Origin: Actinomycetota bacterium
GTDB taxonomy: Bacteria; Actinomycetota; Acidimicrobiia; IMCC26256; PALSA-610
Assembly (NCBI GenBank): GCA_003134555.1
Contig: PLBO01000135.1
Location: forward strand, 1 to 64,000
Direction: 5' to 3'
DNA: 64,000 bases
Part shown: positions 47,430-57,223 of the stretch, one piece after another
How the letters are laid out: each line of letters begins with the position of its first letter
Position numbering within the stretch: the stretch's first letter is position 1
Translations under genes and position numbers: made by a program
The notes under the pieces: generated by a model
What the model was told of the DNA's origin: nothing
The model's input: the letters and a program-made list of their open reading frames with translations, nothing else
The model's database searches: none

Positions 47430-48294
47430 TCGGTCGCGGGCCACGCCCGCGCCCTGTTCGATGCCGACGTGTGCGACGTCGAGGTGAACGATCGGGTGCT
47501 CGCCCCACCGATGGTCGCTGCGGCCGTGGCGGGTCGAGACGTTCAAGTTGTCGAATGATCCGAACTTCGAATCGAAGCTCGTTGATGTCGTTGGGTTGTA
47601 TCTCAATCCACCGGAACGGGCGGTGGTGTTCAGCTTCGATGAGAAGACGCAGTACCAAGCGTTGGATCGCACACAGCCGTCGTTGCCGATCAAGCCGGGC
47701 CGAGCCCGCACGATGACCCACGACTACAAACGCAATGGCACGATCGATCTGTTCGCCGCGTTGAACGTCGCGACTGGCGAAGTTCTGCACGAGACACGTC
47801 AGCGACATACCGCCGACGATGTGTTGGCGTTCTTCAAGTCGGTCGACGCGCATGTCCCGAAACATCTTGATGTGGATGTCGTGCTCGACAACCTGTCCGC
47901 GCACAGCGCACCACCCGTCGCGAAGTGGCTCGAGCACCCAAGACGAGCTCGTTGGCACCTGCATTTCACGCCCACGAGTTCGTCGTGGCTCAATCTCATC
48001 GAGGGCTGGTTCGCGCAGCTCACGAACCGGCGGCTCCGCACCGGCACCTTCGATTCCGTCACCGCCTACGAACGCACCAGCTTGATCGTCACGACCAACC
48101 TGCCGTTCGAATCATGGACCGAGGTCCTCGGATCCGAACGACTCACCGGCGCCGCCCTCGACCGCCTCACCCACCGTTGCCGGATCATCGAAACCAAAGG
48201 TGAGAGCTACCGGCTCCACGACGCCAAGACCCGAACTCGGTCAACGAAACATCAGGCAGGGGTGGCGACACCCAAGACCCCCACGGCAGACTGA
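47430..48294 (+). pseudogene. IS630-family DDE transposase remnant fused in frame to an IstB C-terminus
   Basis: AVVFSFDEKTQYQALDRTQPSLP...DVVLDNLSAHSAPPV...FTPTSSSWLNLIEGWFAQLTNRRLRTGTFDSV then TAYERTSLIVTTNLPFESWTEVLGSERLTGAALDRLTHRCRIIETKGESYRLHDAKTRTR as in 30442-31254. Confidence 0.88.
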
Positions 48295-48621
48295 CAATCA
48301 ACCAACGCGCTATCGTTTTCGACGAACACGCGCTGTCGGATTGAAGAGCGTTCACACTCATTGGGGTAACGGCTGTCGGAAGCGGGGCCTGCGTGTGTGC
48401 GCGGTGGCTTCCGCACCTGCCTTCGGTCGCAGAGCTTGGCTATAGACCACCCCTCAACTGCGTACCGAGAAGCGCATGTCGCGACCTCGTGCTCGCGAAC
48501 CGGTTATTCCTGGCTCTACGCGATGGAGCGTGGTTGGCGGCCTCGCACTCTTGCGGTTGGGACAGTGTGATTCGGCCTGGTATCCGCGGGTGCTCCCTGC
48601 CTTGGAAACGAGGATGGAGCT

Positions 48622-48960
48622 ATGGCAACCAGTGGAACGCGGCGTAGGCCGCAGAAGTATCCGGATGAGCTGCGTGAGCGGGCGGTCCGGATGGTGTTGG
48701 AGGTCCGGCGCGAGACCGGCGAACGGCATGGGACGATCACCCGTGTGGCTCGTGAACTCGGGGTCGGCGCGGAGTCGTTGCGGCACTGGGTGAGCCAGGC
48801 CGAGATCGATTCGGGTCGTCGGCCGGGAACGTCGAGCCTGGACGCGCAGCGGATCGCGCAACTTGAACGCGAGAACCGCGAGTTGCGTCGAGCGAACGAC
48901 ATCTTGAAAGCCGCGTCAGTTTTCTTCGCGACCGAGCTCGACGGTCGTCCGAAGAAGTAG
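48622..48960 (+). CDS. IS3 OrfA (HTH)
   Basis: MATSGTRRRPQKYPDELRERAVRMVLEVRRETGERHGTITRVARELGVGAESLRHWVSQAEIDSG...LERENRELRRANDILKAASVFFA. Confidence 0.9.
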   Translation: MATSGTRRRPQKYPDELRERAVRMVLEVRRETGERHGTITRVARELGVGAESLRHWVSQAEIDSGRRPGTSSLDAQRIAQLERENRELRRANDILKAASVFFATELDGRPKK

Positions 48961-48962
48961 TC

Positions 48963-49817
48963 ACGTTCATCGACGCTCACCGGAGCCGCGACTCCGGTGG
49001 GCTGCGATGGGGGATCGAGCCGATCTGCCATGCGTTGGAGATCGCCCCCACGACCTACTGGTCGGCCAAGACCCGACCGCCCTGCGCGCGGGCGTTACGT
49101 GACGCGGTGGTGGGCCCGAAGATCGAGGCGTTGTGGCTGAAGAACTACTCGGTCTATGGGCGACGCAAGCTCGCGAAGGCTGCTCGCAAAGCCGGCCTCG
49201 ACGTGGGCCGGGATCAGGTCGCTCGGTTGATGCGCACCCACAGCATTCGAGGGGCGAGCCGGGCTCGCGAACGGTTCACGACCCATGCCGATCCCGCCGC
49301 GGTGCGCGCACCGGATCTGGTGTGCCGTGACTTCACCGCGACCCGCCCGGACCACAAGTGGGTCGCGGACTTCACGTATTGCTCGACGTGGAGCGGGATC
49401 GTCTACGTCGCGTTCGTCGTCGATGTGTACTCGCGTCGGATTGTCGGCTGGAAAGCGGCGCGGACGATGCACGCTTCGCTGGTCGTCGACGCGTTGAACA
49501 TGGCCGCGTGGACGCGGCGCGACACCAGCCTCGACGGGATCGGCGCGTCGCCATCGATCGGCACCGTTGCCGACAGCTACGACAACGCCATCGCCGAGTC
49601 GGTCAACGCGCTCTACAAGACCGAACTGCACCGCAACCCCGCCGCACTCGCCGCCAACGGCGGTCCGTGGCGCGGTCTCGACGACCTCGAGATCACGACC
49701 TGTGGGTGGGTCGGCTGGTTCAACAACGAACGCCTCCACGGCGAACTCGACGACCTCACCCCAGCAGAGATCGAAGACAACTACTACCGTCACCAATCTC
49801 AGACCCACGCGGCCTGA
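48963..49817 (+). pseudogene. IS3 OrfB transposase with internal deletion
   Basis: TFIDAHRSRDSGGLRWGIEPICHALEIAPTTYW...KWVADFTYCSTWSGIVYVAFVVDVYSRRIVGW...TSLDG-IGASPSIGTVADSYDNAIAESVNALYKTEL; the HSDxGSQYTS segment is absent. Confidence 0.85.
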
Positions 49818-49841
49818 GAAATCCAACCCAACGAGCACCCG

Positions 49842-51113
49842 TCAAACCCAGGCCGAATCAGTGTGCCACTGCACGCCGCAGTGCAACAGGAGGCGTAGCC
49901 GGTAGTTGTTGAAGTTGCGGAAGCCGTGACCGACGCGTTTGACCTTCTTGATCAACAAGTTGATCCCTTCGGTCGGCCCGTTCGAACGGCCGGTCGTGTG
50001 GAAGGCGAGCACTTCGGCTTCCCAGGCTCGGATGGTGCGCGCGAGTCGTCGGCATTCGCGCACGCCGGTCTGGTCGCAGTGTTCGTAGAAGCGACGCAGC
50101 CGACGACGCGCGGCGCGGACCGTGCGCGCGTCGTACACATCACGCAGAAGCTCCTTCGCGAAGTAGGTCGCGGTGACGTCACCGTGCCGGTCGCCGTGAC
50201 CCAACATCGTGAGCACCCGTTCGTGTTGTTGGTCGGTGAGGCGTTCGTGACCGACGAGCAGGCGGCGGCGGATCCGATACAACGGATCGTCGCGTCGACC
50301 ACGATGACCGAGCGATTCTTGTTGCACGCGGCGACGAGCATCGTCGATCGCCTTGTTCGCCAACCGGATCGCGTGGAAGTGATCAACCACGATCGTCGCG
50401 TCGAGCCGGTCGGAGAGCCCGGTCGCGTAGCCGCGGAACGGGTCGATGACCGCAACGTCGATCGCCGCAACCCACTCGGATGGTTGATCATCGAGCCAGT
50501 CGCGAACGACCTGACCAGAACGCCCTTCGGCGACATCGAGAAGCTTGTGCCGGTCCAGGTCGACGAACCCGGTGATCATCACCCGCGAGCGCTTCGGACC
50601 CGACCGCAAGAAGCTGGTCTCGTCCAGCCCGAGCGCGCTCGGCGCGCCCAGACGATCCGGATCAGCCACGAGCCGCTCCCCGTGTTCGCGCACCGCAGCC
50701 ATCGCGGTGTGCCATCCGACCCCGAACGCGCGAGCGACCTGCGCGACGCTGTCGGCGTCCTCACCGACCCGGCGGCAGATCTCGACCCGAGCTCGTCGCG
50801 TCAACGACGCCCGCGGGCTGATCTGATCGTGCGTCTCGCTCCACGTTGCCGTCGCGCAGTCGCCGTCCGGGCAGCGCCAGACGCGCTTCGCACACACCAG
50901 ACGGACCGGCCGACCCGCGATCGGAAGATCACGCACGTGCACCCGCCGGCGGCCATGACCGACCGCCCGCACCCCACACGCCGGACAGCCCACCCGATCG
51001 GCCGTCGTCTCAACCAACCACCACCACTCGCCACCTTCGAGCACATGCGCAACGACCACGAAACCGACAATGTCGAACAACGCGGTCGCGCCATCACTAC
51101 CGTGACCAATCAC
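49842..51113 (-). pseudogene. ISL3-family transposase, C-terminus interrupted by IS3
   Basis: CPACGVRAVGHGRRRVHVRDLPIAGRPVRLVCAKRVWRCPDGDC, LGLDETSFLR, VDHFHAIRLANKAIDDARRRVQQE, KKVKRVGHGFRNFNNYRLRLLLHCGVQWHT; remaining VPTARVRGRQPRSIA* is left of the IS3 at 48516-48567. Confidence 0.9.
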
Positions 51114-51330
51114 CAGGGGTCTCCCTCTCGAGCAGCCTTCGACAGCCGCAAGAGTGGCGAGGCCCCTGGCCTCGTTGGTGGACCTACAAACCCGGCCCGA
51201 TCACGACACGCCCCCAACGTTCATCGCGAAGAGCCGCGTTAGGCCAACCCGCGGCAAAGCTGCTGGCGCCGGTGATCACTTGCGTGGGGTGTGAGCGTCT
51301 TTGGCTGAGCGCGTGTCAACCGCCGCGCAC

Positions 51331-51825
51331 TCAGCCCTTCAGCCCACAGCCTTTCGACAATCGCGCTCCCGCCGCGGCGACCGCATCGGTAGACAAGACG
51401 GTTAAGTCGTTTGTCTCAAGCGCCTGCCGCGAGGCTCGAATTACGATCGGTAGATCCGATGCGGCCCATGATGGAACGGCCTTCAGCTCTGTAGCGAACT
51501 GAGGTGAAAACGATTTCAGAATCCGGAGACCCTGATCCTCAGACTTTGCCTGGCTCGCAGCCCGATCGATTCGAGACAGAAAGACGCACACGGCCGGCGT
51601 GCCTCTAACAGAGGCCGGCGGCCTGGAAACGGAGGCCGCAACAGTAGACGTGGAGGCCGACGTCGCGGATGGAGTGCTCTGGGAGCAGCCGACGAGCAGA
51701 ATGATCGGGATAACAGATAACAGTAGAGCGAGGCGGGTTCGTCGATGACGCAGCCGAAGCAGCAACGGGGTTGCTCGGTCTGTAGTCGTGGTAAAATATA
51801 GACGAATGCAAGGGCGCAAAAACAC
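51331..51825 (-). CDS. Lipoprotein
   Basis: LALLLSVIPIILLVGCSQS lipobox. Confidence 0.6.
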   Translation of the reverse strand: MFLRPCIRLYFTTTTDRATPLLLRLRHRRTRLALLLSVIPIILLVGCSQSTPSATSASTSTVAASVSRPPASVRGTPAVCVFLSRIDRAASQAKSEDQGLRILKSFSPQFATELKAVPSWAASDLPIVIRASRQALETNDLTVLSTDAVAAAGARLSKGCGLKG

Positions 51826-52108
51826 TAGAAACTCCCGCTCACGCGTGCTTTTCGGTGAACCGTTGACGGACGATCAGCGAGCAACGCGGCGTGCGATCGG
51901 TCGTGAAAGTCCGTGGCAGGTTCATGCGACCTTTCTCTTGGGTCTTCCGGTCGCTTGGCTGTGTGACCGTCTTCTTGTTCACTCTCACGTCACCACTTCG
52001 TATCGAATTCCAATCGCAATTGTCACCTGCATTGTCGGCGGTTCTTTCATTCTCAAAGGACTCAGGTCGCTCTACCACCACGCAGTCCTTCGTTGGAACG
52101 ACCGCTAA
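51806..52108 (+). CDS. Small membrane protein
   Basis: MQGRKNTRNSRSRVLFGEPLTDDQRATRRAIGRESPWQVHATFLLGLPVAWLCDRLLVH...IAIVTCIVGGSFIL. Confidence 0.5.
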   Translation: MQGRKNTRNSRSRVLFGEPLTDDQRATRRAIGRESPWQVHATFLLGLPVAWLCDRLLVHSHVTTSYRIPIAIVTCIVGGSFILKGLRSLYHHAVLRWNDR

Positions 52109-53529
52109 CACGCCGCTGCGGACCAGAAGATCAAGCCGAAGACGCGACGCTCGCGGAGACACTCTCCCTGAGTCGCAATATCGAGCGCGATGTGCGTCTC
52201 ATGATTTGCTTCGAGCTTTTGTCCGAGTGCGTTAGCACCGCCGGCAAAGAGGCCGGCGCAGGCGACTGTTAGGAACGCGCTCAACGCTCGATATGTCTGA
52301 ACCCCGACCTCGACAGCGCCAGGGCCAGTCTCACTGGCCGCTCCCGCCGCGAAGATCCCGGCGCCGGTAGCGAAGGCTTTCGAAAAGACTCCGCACGCGT
52401 AGTCTGCTCCCGAGCTGAGCCAACCACCATTCTTGATGCTGTCGATGACGCCAAGGGCATCGCAAACGCTCTTAGCGGCCTCGTTCGTTGGAAAGCCGGC
52501 GTAGGCCGCCGCGGCTGCAATCAGAGCGCACTTCATTTCGGGGGAGAGATTTAGACCAGCTGGCGCGCCGAAGCCCTCGCATTGCTGATACAGACTCGCG
52601 GCTCGATCGTAATCCGTCTCGGTGCCACCGAAGATGCCGTGCGTGGCCTGACTACCACTTCCGTAGATCGCGAGGCACGGGTCTCCGCTCACCGGCTGCG
52701 AGTTCCCACCTGAGCTCGTCGTGGGCGGCCCGCCAGTACCACCGCCAAGCGAACCACCCGCTGACGTGCTGGGAACCGGAGTGCCTTGCTGGCCGCTTGT
52801 CGGCGGCGGTGCCGGTCGTGAGCCCCAAGCGACGTGGTTCGACTCGACGCCGCTCGCGACCACCCAGTGGTCCGGCCCGTCGTTCGATCGACATTCGTTG
52901 CTAAAGCTCGCACTTCCCGCAGCGTCCACGCGAATGCTGAAGGATCTGAATCCCGCAGGACTCACACTGTCATAGCAACTGACCGACACTTCGCTGCCGC
53001 CAGAGAACCCGCTAAGAGCGATGGTGTACCAATACCCGATAGACGCTGCCGGTCCCTGCGTCAGTTCCGCGTGAGGGCCTGGCGGTGGTGGTGGCGGAGG
53101 AGGAGGTGGTGGCGGAGGTGGTGCACCGCAGTCGGGAACGTTCCAATCGGTGTTGTGGGTGTATGGCCCGTTCCAGGGGTCACCGTTCATGAAGGTGTTC
53201 GCCGCGGCGTAGTACTGGTCGTTCCACGGTGCGCTAGCGATGCGATACCAATATCCGTCAGGGTTCACGCTCTGGATGTACGTGTCGTACACCTTGCACG
53301 ACACGTCTACCCACTGAGCAGCGTCAACGCGCGGGCCCATCCCGGAAGCATTGTGGTAGTCGGTGAACGTGTTCGCGCCGTGATGACCTTCTTGTTCGGA
53401 GAGCGTCGATGCGCCAACGGCAGCTGCGGTGATCAGACTGCCGAAGGACACGGCCACCACGACAATCATCGCCGCCACACACAGCCTGAACGATCGATCG
53501 TCGTTGCGTGCTCGGGACCCGTTTCGCAT
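52105..53529 (-). CDS. Secreted protein with polyproline linker
   Basis: TM/signal LCVAAMIVVVAVSFGSLITAAAVGAS; PPPPPPPPPPPPPPGPHAELTQGPAASIGYWYTIALSGF. Confidence 0.7.
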   Translation of the reverse strand: MRNGSRARNDDRSFRLCVAAMIVVVAVSFGSLITAAAVGASTLSEQEGHHGANTFTDYHNASGMGPRVDAAQWVDVSCKVYDTYIQSVNPDGYWYRIASAPWNDQYYAAANTFMNGDPWNGPYTHNTDWNVPDCGAPPPPPPPPPPPPPPGPHAELTQGPAASIGYWYTIALSGFSGGSEVSVSCYDSVSPAGFRSFSIRVDAAGSASFSNECRSNDGPDHWVVASGVESNHVAWGSRPAPPPTSGQQGTPVPSTSAGGSLGGGTGGPPTTSSGGNSQPVSGDPCLAIYGSGSQATHGIFGGTETDYDRAASLYQQCEGFGAPAGLNLSPEMKCALIAAAAAYAGFPTNEAAKSVCDALGVIDSIKNGGWLSSGADYACGVFSKAFATGAGIFAAGAASETGPGAVEVGVQTYRALSAFLTVACAGLFAGGANALGQKLEANHETHIALDIATQGECLRERRVFGLIFWSAAAC

Positions 53530-54043
53530 GTCGGCCTTCCCGCCGGAGTGGCAAACGCGACTTTGCCTAAGGTCTAGCGTGTCGAGGCTGTCCTCGCCAG
53601 GAGGATCGCGCGGCGCCGTACGCCGTTGACTATCCGAACGGGTGTAACGGGTCTCCGCCTCCGCACGCCACAGATCACCCCATCACTGCCGTACGACGGA
53701 GCTCGAATCGCTCCCCCAACTCCAGGATCGTCACGCCACCCTCGTCGGTGAGTTTAGAGAAGGTCGAGTGACCCCAGGACGGCGAGCACGCTCACGATGA
53801 AGCCAAGAATGAAGCCTGCGAGGCAACAGTTCATGAGTCGCTTTCGGCGTTCCGCGACGGCCGTGCTCGCTTCTGGAGCCGCAATCTGCGAGGCGGGCGC
53901 GGACTGCTGCCCGGCCGTGCGACGCACCATTCACGCCACGGCGGGGACCGGATCGGTCTGCCTTGGATGCCCGGGCAAGGGCCAGCGTGCGGCGCATACT
54001 GGGAAGGCCATGATCAGCGCGCAGCAGTTGACCGGGAGTGGAG

Positions 54044-54892
54044 TTACCCCCGACCAGGCAGACGCTGCTCCAGCCACGAGTAAACGTCATCCAATGACCG
54101 CCATTGGTCAAGTACAGGATCTAACACTGCCTCGCCAGCAAGCTCCTCGACCAGGACAACCAACGCATAAAGGGAGAGAGAGTCTAGCTGTATGTCGTTG
54201 AGCGAACTTGAGATGGTGAGCATGTCACTCTCATCGAGCAGGAGCTCCACTCTCACCAGATCCAAAAACTCCTCGGCGTTGTCCGGAGGCCGCTGTGACG
54301 CACGTCGGCGGAGATCGTTCTCCCAGTCCGTGCGATGGAGCGCCAGGATCAGGCGATCCCAGTATCTACCGTCGAAAAATTCATGGTCAACCAAGCGCGC
54401 TTCTTCGCGGAGCAAGCGCTCGGGTGCGCTTGCAAACTCGACCTGACAGTACTCAGGCGACTCCAAGTATAGCTTTCGAAATTGCCAGTTTTGGAAGCAA
54501 TAATCTATGAGCAGCTCAATGCCCTCAATCGCCGCAGGCCTTCGGCGCCAGACTTCGGCAGAGAGAGCTGCAAGATAGGCGACACCATTCTTTAAATCGG
54601 CGTTGTAGCAAGTTACTACGCCGACGATCGACCCGCTGTCAGTGCTCTCGACGACAAAGCTTGCCAACACGCCTTCGAAGAGCGAGCGAGCATACTGCTC
54701 GGGGCTCGGGGTCGACGCGCGAAACCTCCATCGGTAGATGTTTTCCGGGGATAGCTCGATGCTATACAGAGGCCCGAAGTCGGCCGGTTCAATCGGGCGC
54801 AGGAGGACGTGCCGGCCGCGCAACGTCACCGAATGATGTGAACTAGCCGTTACGCCAAGCGTCGATGCAGGCCTCTCCGGCTGAGTCAGCAC
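54044..54892 (-). CDS. GNAT acyltransferase fused to an acyl carrier protein domain
   Basis: VTLRGRHVLLRPIEPADFGPLYSIELSPENIYRWRF...YWDRLILALHRTDW then LVRVELLLDESDMLTISSSLNDIQLDSLSLYALVVLVEELAGEAVLDPVLDQWRSLDDVYSWLEQRL. Confidence 0.82.
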   Translation of the reverse strand: MLTQPERPASTLGVTASSHHSVTLRGRHVLLRPIEPADFGPLYSIELSPENIYRWRFRASTPSPEQYARSLFEGVLASFVVESTDSGSIVGVVTCYNADLKNGVAYLAALSAEVWRRRPAAIEGIELLIDYCFQNWQFRKLYLESPEYCQVEFASAPERLLREEARLVDHEFFDGRYWDRLILALHRTDWENDLRRRASQRPPDNAEEFLDLVRVELLLDESDMLTISSSLNDIQLDSLSLYALVVLVEELAGEAVLDPVLDQWRSLDDVYSWLEQRLPGRG

Positions 54893-54896
54893 AGGC

Positions 54897-55589
54897 CTAG
54901 CGCGCCACAGCGGTAGCGCTCCCGTAAAGCGTCTTGGCCTCGGCGAGGAGCCTGTCGAGTGAATAGTTACTCACTTCGCCTATCAACGTTATGCGGACGT
55001 TGCCTTCGAGCCAGTCCAGACTGAGATATTGCGGTCCGACGATCGCCAGGCCATTGGGCCCCCCCGGAATCGGCACGGTCGAGAGCGCGACCGCGCTACC
55101 AGCGGCTTGTGGATGATTCTGAGGGAAGGCGTCAAGGTCTGCCTGGGTCGTCTGTGCGATCGCTCGATATAGCAACACTCGGCCCGAAGCCGGGGTCAGT
55201 TCAAAGACGAGCGTAGGCACCTGAGCGTCGGATGTAGTGATCCACATACCACTTACGGCGCCTGCATCCGTTGGCACGTCGACGCCGTAGTTAACCAAAC
55301 CCTTCGCAGTCGCGGCGTCCGTCGGTTTGCCACCGCCCTCGAGAGGATTATTCCAATCGATCGTGTGAGCAGGGTGGTCCGCGGCCACAGTCGAAGATGT
55401 CGACACGTCAGTCGTCGAAGAAACCGACGAGTCGCTCGTCGACGAGCTGGCGGTGTCGCTGCCGCTCGCACGAACGCTAGTAGAGGACCGAGTTCCGCCA
55501 CAGCCCGCAAGAGCCAACGCAACAGCGGATGCGCCAATCACGGCGCGCCCGACACGCTGATTCGCTCGTGGATTCACGCCGATGCTCAT
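54897..55589 (-). CDS. Lipoprotein
   Basis: MSIGVNPRANQRVGRAVIGASAVALALAGCGGTRSS. Confidence 0.7.
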   Translation of the reverse strand: MSIGVNPRANQRVGRAVIGASAVALALAGCGGTRSSTSVRASGSDTASSSTSDSSVSSTTDVSTSSTVAADHPAHTIDWNNPLEGGGKPTDAATAKGLVNYGVDVPTDAGAVSGMWITTSDAQVPTLVFELTPASGRVLLYRAIAQTTQADLDAFPQNHPQAAGSAVALSTVPIPGGPNGLAIVGPQYLSLDWLEGNVRITLIGEVSNYSLDRLLAEAKTLYGSATAVAR

Positions 55590-55650
55590 GCGAACTCCTC
55601 CCGCCAACTCCCGCCCCGTTGACGTCGTGCGAATCGAGAAGTGAGCAGCA

Positions 55651-56409
55651 TCAGGTGCAGTTACTGCTGCCCGGTAATATGTGGTATTGGGTTGCGGAAT
55701 CCTGATAATTTTGCCAACCGGATGCATTGTCAAAGAAGCAGAGATTGTTCGCCCACGAGGTCCAGTTGCCACTAGAGCTATTGAGATAAAGCAGACCCTT
55801 CTGCGTATCCGCCATGGAGGGGCTCGAGCCCGCCCACTTGCCCGTTTCACCGGCCGAATACCCGTTGCCGTAGGTCGTGTGCGCGACGAACGCTACGTCG
55901 CGGAAGCCAGATCCGTCTTCGCAGTCGTAGGACTCAGTCCAGATTTCAGAGCCACTGTTGTAGACCTTGTAATGCGAGTAGCCGCCACTGGGCCTGTTGG
56001 TGCAACCGGATGGCTCGGCAGGGTACAAAGTGCCAATCGTGTTGAAATTGAGTCCCCACTCAACGAACTTCTTCAGATAAAAGTAGCCAGCACCGCTGCG
56101 CCGCTCGAGCCAGCCAAACTCGACCCAGTTTCCGTAGATACCGCCAAGCATGACGTGCGCAGTGCTCCACGTGATTGTGGAGTCGTTACCACAGGCGGTG
56201 TTGTTACCGCGATAGGTGTTTGCGATCTCATTCGATGTACCTTTGCCCAGAACCCATTCGAAGATGTATTGGTTATCAACGAAGATCAGTGCTTCGTTCG
56301 AACCGCAGTAGTCGGCAGCGGCGACACCAGCGCTGCGCGCCACGACCGCCGACGTGGCCAAGGTCGTCAAGGCGAAGGGCGCAACAAGCTTCAGTGGGCG
56401 GCGTCTCAT
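55651..56409 (-). CDS. Secreted protein
   Basis: MRRRPLKLVAPFALTTLATSAVVARSAGVAAADYCGSNEALIFVDNQYIFEWVLG. Confidence 0.65.
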   Translation of the reverse strand: MRRRPLKLVAPFALTTLATSAVVARSAGVAAADYCGSNEALIFVDNQYIFEWVLGKGTSNEIANTYRGNNTACGNDSTITWSTAHVMLGGIYGNWVEFGWLERRSGAGYFYLKKFVEWGLNFNTIGTLYPAEPSGCTNRPSGGYSHYKVYNSGSEIWTESYDCEDGSGFRDVAFVAHTTYGNGYSAGETGKWAGSSPSMADTQKGLLYLNSSSGNWTSWANNLCFFDNASGWQNYQDSATQYHILPGSSNCT

Positions 56410-56599
56410 CTCGGAGCTCCGCTTCTCAGCCGCGTGCCAAAAACCCACTGCAGGCGGCTAATCCACAGCGGACTCATCCGTAGACCTTCGAACGCAGCAC
56501 ACGCTCTAGGCGACAGAAGTGTCGTCCGACACGCACTTGGTGTCAAGGCCAAACAAAGGTGCGGACGTCGCCTAGGCCGCGCCGGATAGATCGGGGCAC

Positions 56600-56938
56600 C
56601 TACCCGCAGCCCAAAGAGGTGATGTAGTTCCGGGTTGCGGCGATCGCATCCGGCAGTTTGCACACGTAGTCGAGTTCCGCGCCGCCTCGCAATCGCAGGA
56701 TCAGCACCGGTCCGGTCGCGCACGTCCGGCGAGGATGCGCGGCGGGAAGTTGCGCCGGGAGCCGCGACAAGGCCGCCGCCCAATGCGGATTCTGCGGCGT
56801 GAATCGCAAGACGGGGCTCTCAGGCACCGACTCCGCATCGATCTCGATCACCTCGCCGCGACTAACAGTTGCCTTGGTCGTAGGACTGCATCCAGCAATG
56901 ACCAGTCCCATAAGCAGAACGACAGCGACTCGGCTCAT
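56600..56938 (-). CDS. Small lipoprotein
   Basis: MSRVAVVLLMGLVIAGCSPTTKATVSRGEVIEIDAESVPE. Confidence 0.65.
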   Translation of the reverse strand: MSRVAVVLLMGLVIAGCSPTTKATVSRGEVIEIDAESVPESPVLRFTPQNPHWAAALSRLPAQLPAAHPRRTCATGPVLILRLRGGAELDYVCKLPDAIAATRNYITSLGCG

Positions 56939-57049
56939 GCTTGGTCTCAGGGTATAACCGTCACGGAGCATCTTACCCTCTCGCCGCCGGTCCGCCGCAC
57001 GCTCCCGGCTTCTGCTCTACGGTCGGGCCGACATGGACCATCCCCCGCT

Positions 57050-57223
57050 TACGGCCCGCAGAGCGACCGCGTTTCCCAGGCGATCGGAATGATCTCGGTT
57101 CAGGTCAGCTGCACGCTCGCACAAGCATTCGACCTACTCCGAGAACGAGCATTCGCTCTGGATCAGATGTTGGAGCTCACTGCACTCGATGTGATTGATG
57201 GCTGCATCCGGTTCGACGAGTAG
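57050..57223 (+). pseudogene. ANTAR-like RNA-binding domain fragment
   Basis: DRVSQAIGMISVQVSCTLAQAFDLLRERAFALDQMLELTALDVIDGCIRF. Confidence 0.5.

Larger units (their letters stand above)
48568..49860 (+). mobile_element. IS3-family element, 1293 bp
   Basis: 13-bp perfect terminal inverted repeats TGATTCGGCCTGG (48568-48580) / CCAGGCCGAATCA (49848-49860); 3-bp target duplication GTG at 48565-48567 and 49861-49863. Confidence 0.9.
48512..51235 (-). mobile_element. ISL3-family element with nested IS3
   Basis: Ends GGCTCTACGCGATGG (48512) and reverse complement GGCTCTTCGCGATGA (from 51235); transposase gene split by the IS3 at 48568-49860. Confidence 0.8.

Noticed and set aside
49926-51242. 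438-aa plus-strand ORF antisense to the ISL3 transposase
   Set aside because: Arg/Pro-rich shadow frame typical of high GC; the minus frame has clear ISL3 motifs
53090-53125. GGTGGC/GGAGGA repeat tract
   Set aside because: It encodes the polyproline linker of the secreted protein; not an independent repeat element
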